Source: Salvia splendens
Lineage: Eukaryota > Streptophyta > Magnoliopsida > Lamiales > Lamiaceae
Assembly: GCF_004379255.2 (NCBI RefSeq)
Contig: NC_056037.1
Coordinates: forward strand, 34,259,012-34,323,011
Length of the DNA: 64,000 nucleotides
Direction of reading: 5' to 3'
A model generated the notes under the pieces. It did not search any database and had not been told where the DNA came from. It worked only from the letters and a program-made list of their open reading frames with translations. Shown piece after piece: positions 56,405 through 64,000 of this stretch (position 1 is the first letter of the stretch; the number at the start of each line of letters is the position of its first letter). Both the position numbers and the translations under genes were made by a program.

Positions 56405-56851
56405 TCAAGTTGTAACCACTATAAAATCCTTAGAAAGCAATTAAACCTTCTTAATGTTGAGTGTGAAATGGAGCTACCTAGATTTTGTCCCTTTGCTTAC
56501 TCTCTTTTGTATTGTTGGGCTCTACTATATTGTATTTATGAATTTAATTTAATATATATGTTACTTCCTTTAAAATTATAACGGGTTAGACCGTAGAATA
56601 TGTGCTTTTCATTTGGAGAAGATTACATTTTTTTGTTTTCAATTTTATTCTTAAGGTAAATAAAATGGATAATAACTATTTAAATTCAGGAAGTTTGGTC
56701 AAGTTCCGGTCTATTATTTAAACTTTAAAATTGACATATTATTAAATTATTTTTCTTAATTGTCTCATCCATACACAAAATGTCATATTTTTATGATGTT
56801 AAAAATAACAATATTCCAATAAAATAAGAGAAATAAGAAAACAAATGAATA
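56405..56851. other. AT-rich spacer
   Basis: Nothing recognised between the presumed edge of G and element F. Confidence 0.4.
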
Positions 56852-56854
56852 TAA

Positions 56855-58739
56855 GGGCATCAACAGTGGGGCGCCTTAAGGCGCGCCACGTCATCAGTTT
56901 TATCCTCCTACCTCCCCACCTGCAGTGGGGCGCCCTATGGCGCGCCACATCATCATTTTTTTAATGTTTACAAAATCCATACGAATTTAAAAAAACTAAT
57001 AAATTAAAATACGAATTTCAAAAACTTCATTTCATTTAATAAAAATTAATACATTACAATGTGAATTAAATAAAGCGCAAACTCAGCGACGGCGGTTACG
57101 AGCCCACACTTCTTCAATCATGTCACTCATGTGCTGCGCATGATCCTGTTGGTTGCGCATTGAGGCCTGTCTAGATAAAACCTCATTGAAGCCTAACAGT
57201 AACCCTCTATCGGGTGTCTCGGTCGACGTGCCGGACGAGCTAGATGCACGGTCATCTTCATTCCAATCGGTGATGCTTCCGCCTTCATTCTCGACTATCA
57301 TGTTGTGCATGATTATGCACGCATATATGACATCGACAATGACTTCCTTGTACCAGGAACGAGCCGGCCCTTTCACAATTGCCCACCGTGATTGGAGCAC
57401 ACCAAATGCCCGCTCGACATCCTTCCGCGCCGACTCCTGCTTTTGCGCAAATAAAACCCTCTTCTCACCAATTGGGCAGCTGATCATCTTTAGGAAAACT
57501 GGCCACCGTGGGTAGATGCCATCGGCCAAGTAGTACCCCATATGGTATTGGCGTTTGTTGGCAGTGAACTCGATGGTCGGGCCGTTGCCGTTACATTGCT
57601 CGGTGAAGAGGGTGGACGAGTTGAGGACGTTAATGTCGTTGTTCGACCTGGCTACGCCGAAGTAAGCATGCCAGATCCAGAGTCGATGGTCAGCGACGGC
57701 TTCGAGGATCATCGTCGGGTGGCTGCCCTTGTATCCACTTGTGAATTGGCCTCTCCGCGCCGTCGGATAATTCTTCCACTGCCAGTGCATACAGTACAGT
57801 CGATGCTCCCGAGCATCCCAGGAAACACGTGCGCCGTCTCGTGCATGTGCATCAGACCCTGGCAATCAGTGGCAGTCGGCTTGCGCAAATATGTGTCGCC
57901 ATAGGCCTCTACTATCCCCCGACAAAAGCGCTTCAGACACTCGCGGCCTGTAGAATCCCCGCAGTGGAGGTACTCGTCAAAAAGGTCCGCCGTGGTGCCG
58001 TATGCCAACTGACGAATAGCAGTCGTGCACTTTTGCAATGGTGTAAGGCCGGGTTTGCCGATACCGTCCTCACGAAACGTGAAGTATTCATCACGTGAAG
58101 ACAATGTCCGAACAATGCTGAGAAAAAGGTACCGCGACATTCTAAACCGGCGGCGGAAAACAGTCGGGCCCCATCGTGGTTGATCGGCAAAATAGTCTTC
58201 AACCAGACGTCTGTGAGCTTCCGGATGGTCGCGTCGGACATACGTCCTATGTCGAATAGGCCTATGGACTTGCTCAGCCGCCGCTGCCGCCGCCTCCTCC
58301 TCGCGCTGCATTGTTGCATAGCATGCTGCCATGGCCTCTTCAACGGCTGCATCTAATGCTTCTGACGTCGAACTACCGGACTCAGACGAACTAGAACTAT
58401 TGGTGTCGTCGCCGAGATTCATTTTGGTTGGATGTTGAGAGAGAATATGTAAAGAGATAGTCGATATGTTCGTATGTACAAATGAATGAGAAACGAGATT
58501 TAAATAGAAAATAAAAAACGCGTGCCATCGTCCGCGTAGCCCACAGTGGGGCGGCCGATGGCCTATCGTCCGCGTAGGCGTGGACGATGGACATCGTCCG
58601 CGCTATACTCCGCGCCCTTAGTATAGGGCGCGACGATCGTCCGCGGCCTATGTCACGCACCCGCAATGGGGCGGACGATGGCGGGCGCGGACGATGCGCG
58701 CCATCGGGCGTGCCATCGTCCGCCCCATTGCGGATGGCC
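56855..58739 (-). mobile_element. PIF/Harbinger-like element F
   Basis: 1885 bp. Ends GGGCATCAACAGTGGGGCG and CGCCCCATTGCGGATGGCC with TAA at 56852-56854 and 58740-58742. The left part has a second internal copy of the GCAGTGGGGCGCCCTATGGCG phrase at about 56922. The right subterminal region is full of CCATCGTCCG and matches element A. It carries a nearly intact transposase and no ORF1. Confidence 0.9.
57083..58422 (-). pseudogene. Harbinger transposase with a 5-bp duplication
   Basis: The frame from the ATG at 58422 (MNLGDDTNSSSS) covers the acidic N-terminus, PRPIRHRTYVRRDH-type linker, HTH (LQKCTTAIRQLAYG) and the first catalytic Asp (GSIDC). At about 57794-57803 ACAGT is present twice in a row; a single copy would give the GSIDCMHW seen in relatives. 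After this shift the second frame is open to 57083, with the second Asp (RSNNDINVL) and Glu (DVERAFGVLQ) present and a C-terminus ending EEVWARNRRR. All three catalytic residues exist, so the only clear break is this small duplication. Confidence 0.9.
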
Positions 58740-58742
58740 TAA

Positions 58743-60430
58743 GTTCTTATTTAATGAAACACGTCATTTTAAATATCTGCTAAAAATGACTTTTGTGTGA
58801 ATAAGATAATTGAGAAAAATTGAAATTTTATAATTTAATATTCTAATTTCAAATTTCGAATTTAACCAAATTTTATATTTTAAATTACTGTTATAGTTAT
58901 ATAAAATACCCGATAATTACTAGAGATGATATTTACTTTTCGTAAATTCCATCATTCCATTTTAGAGTTTTTTACAAAATTATTATGGCCATAAAGCGGG
59001 AGACACCTTACTTTTAGTTAAAAGCTTAAATTTCCAATCAACTTTCAATTATATTTGGCTCATCCTGAAAACGCGTCAGCATAATTATTACAATTTGATC
59101 ATTACCCTTTAATTATGTCTTTAGTTTTATTTTGCAATAATTTTTACTCCTTATAGAATTAGACTCAATTTCTTTTCTCTTTATAGTTCATATCCATTTA
59201 TTAAAACTTTTTATATTAAAACTTATGTCATTTCCAAATGTCCATTTATTAAAATTTTTTATATTAAAACTTTTTATATTAAAACTTATGTCATTTCCAA
59301 ATGTCCAATTTTTATAGGACGAAATAAGTAATTTTCTTTTGAGTTCATCGTGAATAAATGTGTTGTTAGCTATTTATAAATCATGGTGTAAAATGTAAAT
59401 GACTTGATCAGGTTACAACCCAATACGCAAAAACGGTCGACGAGCTCAAATATTTGGATTAATGGTATTAATGAAAGTCCATGAAAACCTTCAATCTACA
59501 ACTCTTTTCCAATGTACAACTCATTTCATTGTAAATAAGGAGTAGTAAATAAATAAAGCTCAAACGTCTACACCAATCCCTCCTTCGGTCTCTATACCTC
59601 TAAAATGAATCTAAAATCAATCATTGAGTTGTAATATAAGTATATATCCCAACAAAATGGAAACAAAACATTTTCAATTCATATATCTTCTCTCCATTAG
59701 AACATGGCTTCTTCAACTTCATACTACTACAGTTTATTATCTAGATCAATACTACTACATTTTTAATTTCTCCTCAAATTTTCTTCTTTAAATAAAACTG
59801 TTAGTTCTTCTTTATTTTTATTTTTATTTCTAAACATGCTAGTAATGCATCATAAATTATTTTCCTAACATCAATTTAAGAATTATGTGAAAATCGAATC
59901 AAAGCCCAAGCGTTGTAATATATCCTTAGGGATGTATTCCATCCTTAAACTAAATATTAGGAAAACATAAAACTAATATCAAACCCTTAGATATTAAAAT
60001 CCAACGCTTATAAGTATGCCATTTGGAATTAGTTAAATAATATAAAAAAAATTGAAAAAGACATAAACGGATTGTGCAAAACACCTAGCAGTTATTGACT
60101 CCTAAATTCACGCCAACATGATTTGGTTTCCTTAGTTATTGAATTAATTAATTAGATATTTCATATGAAGAATCAATTATTAAAGATTTTCTTTAAGATT
60201 AGTGTTTTGCGTGTCGCCGTTGTCTTCAATTCCTCTTACCCAAAAATATTCTTAATTCATGACACTATTAGTTGAATCACAAATATTTTCTTAAAGAGTT
60301 TTGTTTGAGGAGTCCAACGATTTAATTTCTGTTTGTATATTTTAGATAACATGAGTCATGGTACATTAAACCACTTTATTCTTACATTAAGTGTTGCAAA
60401 CTTTGTAAAACATATAATTTGAGTTTAACA
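58743..60430. other. AT-rich spacer
   Basis: No gene. A tandem phrase TTATATTAAAACTTATGTCATTTCCAAATGTCCA-type unit is partly duplicated at about 59210-59310. Confidence 0.45.
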
Positions 60431-61520
60431 ATCCATGTGGCTAGGTTGTAGTACCCGCTCAAAAAATAAAACCATCACCAAGGGTAGGGAATTGAATCAT
60501 TCCCTTAGGGTTTAGCAATCCTTTAGGCTAGGATATAGTACTCATGTCACATGCATTAATTTTGTTTTTTATGTGTTTTGGATTTCATATAAGTTAATAA
60601 TGTATGAAAATTGGCCTTTAATGTATACTAAGCGATGTACATGTGTAAGGATTTAATGTTTTGCGGGAGTTGAATCCATACCGTCTGGGTTTAGCAATCC
60701 ATGAGGCTAGGTTGTAGTACCCACTCACAAACAAAATCATCACCAATGGCAGGGAGTAAGAATCATTCCCAGCACTCCATGAGGATAGGGCATATTACCA
60801 ACACATGGATAAAATTTCACTTTCTAATGTGTGTTTTGGATTTTATACAGGAAATAATGTACGAATATAGTCTTATAATGTACATTTCTAACAATGAATA
60901 ATGCACAAAAGTAATCTTATAATGTATACTGTTTTGGATTCTGTTTGGTGACAATTATATTTATTTTCTGTGTACAGATGGTAATTGGATGATCTCCTAG
61001 AGAGAAAAGGCTATAAAGGAGGCGAGCAGACCGCTTCAAAAGTGTAGGACATGTGGTGCGATGTGCCATCATGATTCGAGATCATGTCAAGAAAAAGATA
61101 CGGATATAGGCAAGGAGAAACGTAAGGGGAAGAAGAAATCTTGATATTTTGTCGTTTGTTTTCCAAACATATTGTTTCTAATAGCTTATTTGAGATCGAT
61201 ATTATTTACTACCGAATGATTACATTATTAATAAGTTTTCGCACATTATTTGCTAGTGAATGACTACATTAGTTATGTATTTTATGTACATCATTTGTTT
61301 AGGCAGTAAATGACTACATGATGTACGAATATGGCTTCGTAATGTACGAACGATTTAGTTTAATGTACAAAAGGCTTAGTTTAATGTCTTGCAGCACGTT
61401 GCATCCGTACCCTTTGGGTTTAGCAGTCCATCGGGCTAGGTTGTAGTACCGACAGAATAATGAAAACTTCACCAAGTGCACGGAGATAACTCTTTTCCCC
61501 TAGGGTTTACCAACACTTTC
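60431..61520 (+). repeat. Three dispersed direct repeats
   Basis: Related units begin near 60431, 60692 and 61423. Each has GGCTAGGTTGTAGTACC, a CATCACCAA/CTTCACCAA phrase, a short interval, then TTTTGG...CATACAG/ATACAGG and TAATGTACGAATATAG-like text. They are diverged from each other. A FAR1/FRS-like fragment lies between the second and third. The mobile element they belong to, probably Mutator-like, could not be delimited. Confidence 0.6.
61001..61144 (+). pseudogene. FAR1/FRS-like C-terminal zinc-knuckle fragment
   Basis: An open stretch of 47 codons to TGA at 61142-61144, after an in-frame TAG. It encodes RPLQKCRTCGAMCHHDSRSC and a lysine-rich tail ending KRKGKKKS. The CX2C...H...C knuckle with HDSR is characteristic of the C-terminus of plant FAR1-related (MULE-derived) proteins. 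The rest of the protein is missing here. It could be a remnant of an autonomous MULE whose ends surround this block. Confidence 0.55.
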
Positions 61521-62455
61521 CTATAATTTCTGCTTTTATCCTTTGGTTTTGGTTTCATACAGAACTTTATGTACGAATATAGTTTTGTAATGTACGAAAG
61601 ACTTAGTTTAATGTATGAAAGAATTAGTTTCATGTCGATGTTAATGTATGAAAATGGTATTTGGATATGAATCCCAGACATTAATGTAACTAAATTACTG
61701 AATAATGTATGTACATATATAGCTACATCTTGTCGCAGTGTACGATATTTTAAAGTCATGTACAATTATGCATGTATAATGTATCATGGGTTGGGGAAGG
61801 TTGCATCTCCTCCTCAAAGTCCTCATCACCAAGATTTTTTGGACGGTTTATACCTATTCAAAAATATTGACATTGAGAAGATTTAACTACAAGCAATATC
61901 AAACCAAAGTACGAGGAGATTACACTATAAGCAACACCAAACAAAAGTACACCAGATAATATTGTAGATTATAAATTGTACGTAATGTACAGAACATGTT
62001 CACCAGGTAACTCAAAGTACCATAACACATATTAATGTAGCAGATATCAATGACTAATCTAATGTTTTCCATCAATGTACTTCTGAAAACTATCTACATA
62101 ATAATGTACAAGTTCAAAGGTAAATAATGTACATACGGGACTGTATAATGTAACAGTCTATATCAAAATAATGAACATTAATAATGTAACATAATGTAGT
62201 AACATAATATACCCAACTTTACATCACTAAGGAAAACAATGTACATTATAAAACATAATTTAAAAACAAAACCGGGAATAATGTAATAATATACAACAAT
62301 GATGTACTACTGAGAATGAATTGAATCTAACCAAATTTTCATTACTACGGAACCCCGGGCACATTACTAGTTCAGAAAACTTAACTTTATTGTGTTAATG
62401 TACATATAGCATTTCATTAATGTAACATTGTGTATGGACATAATGTAACAGATTT

Positions 62456-62900
62456 ATGCACGTGACAGAACCCAAAGAATCATCAGATGGCAAGTGTAAT
62501 TGTGAACAGAAACACAAACAATTTCCCTTTGAACACAAAAACTCAAAACAATTACTCACGCTTCATTACCTACTGAACAGAAACCCAAACAATTACCCTA
62601 TGAACACAAACCTTGAAATTGAAATCGATAATGAACATAAAACCAAAATATCAGTATTGAACAGAAACATAAATAATTGGAATCGATAATCACCAAAAAC
62701 CAAAAACACAAACAATTACCCTGTTAACAAAAACCTACAAATTGGAATAGATAATCAACATAAAACCAAATATCTATAATGAACGGAAACACGAACAAAT
62801 AGATTCGATAATCACCAAAAATCAAACACAATCTCTAATGAACATAAACGCATTTGCCAAAACCTAACAAATTATTTTCGAAAATTACCTGAAATCGAGA
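62456..62900. repeat. Degenerate tandem repeats
   Basis: Five or so loose units built on ACACAAACAATTACCCT, GAACATAAAACCAAA and ATCGATAATCACCAAAAA. The 77-codon frame at 62456-62689 is a by-product of the repeats. Beyond it, on the minus strand, 63060-62880 looks like a plant 5' leader (AACCCTAGCCGCCGCAAAAG), perhaps the start of a lost gene. Confidence 0.6.
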
Positions 62901-63270
62901 ATCTATTGTTCATCGACACGAAAATCACCAAAATCGATCGTCTAATGCTGAAAAGTTGTTGTACGTTCGAATAATATACAATTTCCTTCATGTTGACAGT
63001 GAAAAACGGAAGTGATTTCAATTTCTTAGTGAGCTTTTGCGGCGGCTAGGGTTTGGGAAGAGGTTTGAATTGGGGGGAGAGAGAGTGGACGAGAATTGAA
63101 TTGGGGGAGAAAGAGAGTGGACGAGAATTGAATTGTGAGAGAGAGAGAGTGGGTTGTGAAAAGTCGCTAATAATTATACCGCTGAAATCTCTGATATGTA
63201 GTTTTGGAATTGCTACAGATTTTTGTGTGATACCAATTTTGCCCCGATAATGTACGAAAATGGCCGAATA

Positions 63271-64000
63271 ATGTAGCTTGGATGATTTAAATCACACTCA
63301 TCCAATCCATCTATCCTATGGTTGATATTTATTTTGTGTATAATACTAAAGAGGTGTAAGGACCTTAATGCTCCCCTATCTCCTTAAGTTTAACTAAAAG
63401 AGAGAAATAATAAATCGAGCTTTCATTTTATACAATTTGTAAATTCGCATATAGTACGTTATAATGAAAAACACTAAAAAAGGAAACTATAAAATACTGA
63501 TTATATATACTTGCGATCATCTGTTTAGTTTTTAAATTTTTATTGAATTTACTACTAGAATGTGTGAGTGATGAGAAAGAAGTGAAGTGACAAATAGACA
63601 GAACATGGGGTTTCTTTGAATTGTTTTAACTTTAATCCCTAAACCATGTAGGGACCAACCCTCAATAGCAAGTTGCTGAAGCCTTTATTTTCATGTAATA
63701 CACCAAACATTTATAGCTAGGGATATGCCTTTAAATATTTGGTGATGCTTCCTTCCTTTCCAGTCACTACAGCTATTTATCTTTATATCCCTATACATAC
63801 TCTCAGATCACATCATCACATGGTTTGCATATAATTTCATTCTATCTTTTGGAAAATAATCCTTCCATGAACTGTGGAATTTATGATGCTATATATTATT
63901 ACATATTCTTATCCCTTGTCTTTCTCCCAATAAATTTAAATACTTATTACTAATTTATATAAGGATCTTCATCACATCTTGTATATTCTCCCTCAACTGA
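63271..64000. other. AT-rich spacer at the window edge
   Basis: No ORF. CTATTTATCTTTATATCCCTATAC near 63772-63795 resembles a promoter, so a gene may start beyond the edge. Confidence 0.4.

Larger units (their letters stand above)
60601..63270. repeat. Dense TAATGTA(C) heptamer field
   Basis: Roughly thirty copies of TAATGTA or AATGTAC by eye over 2.7 kb, mostly in plus orientation, many followed by GAAAATGG, GAATATAG or ACATA. The spacing is irregular, so it is not a satellite. The pattern stops at about 63270. Confidence 0.65.

Noticed and set aside
62456..62689. 77-codon ORF rich in Asn, Lys and His
   Set aside because: It follows from degenerate tandem repeats and has no domain.
60601..63270. 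CRISPR-like array or satellite from the TAATGTA repeats
   Set aside because: The spacing is irregular, repeats are seven bases, and this is plant nuclear DNA.

Overview
The window is nuclear DNA from a flowering plant: AT-rich spacer, genes with GT-AG introns, and plant-type transposons. A Lamiales or Lamiaceae source (Salvia-like) is my guess from familiarity with such repeats, not something the sequence proves. Only two host genes are well supported, both on the minus strand. One is a three-exon PADRE/DUF4228 gene (23246-24296). The other is an intact 14-exon nucleobase-ascorbate transporter gene (38597-43267), whose exons sum to 529 codons plus a stop.

Layout. 1-4.6 kb: a Stowaway MITE, a 2.2-kb LTR element with no pol, an internally deleted copia remnant and a 152-bp tandem duplication. 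4.9-7.6 kb: two nested PIF/Harbinger-like elements (A interrupted by B). 9.0-19.4 kb: a 10.4-kb Ty3/gypsy element of Tat/Retand type with gag-PR and RT-RNaseH-aRNaseH-INT on the minus strand and spliced antisense ORFs on the plus strand. 20.2-22.0 kb: Harbinger element E. 23.2-24.4 kb: PADRE gene. 24.6-25.7 kb: a Mutator-like element carrying proline-rich sequence. 25.7-32.9 kb: spacer with a tRNA-derived SINE. 32.9-37.6 kb: Harbinger elements C and D. 38.6-43.9 kb: transporter gene. 44.3-54.6 kb: an LTR-like fragment, Harbinger MITE I, nested Stowaways, Harbinger element H, a hAT element and spacer. 54.6-58.7 kb: Harbinger elements G and F. 60.4-63.3 kb: a repeat-rich block with a FAR1/FRS-like zinc-knuckle tail and many TAATGTA heptamers. 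The rest is spacer.

Main observation. Nine PIF/Harbinger-like elements fall into three families by their ends: B/C/D, A/E/F and G/H/I. In each family the two proteins that these elements normally encode together, a DDE transposase (ORF2) and a Myb/SANT-like protein (ORF1), sit on separate elements. In B and C the two different ORFs lie between the same 5' control region (a hairpin, an AACGGT/ACCGTT inverted repeat and a TATA box) and the same 3' region. That looks like ORF exchange in a common cassette, and it suggests a two-component system acting in trans. Subterminal repeat motifs also differ in step at both ends of B versus C and D.
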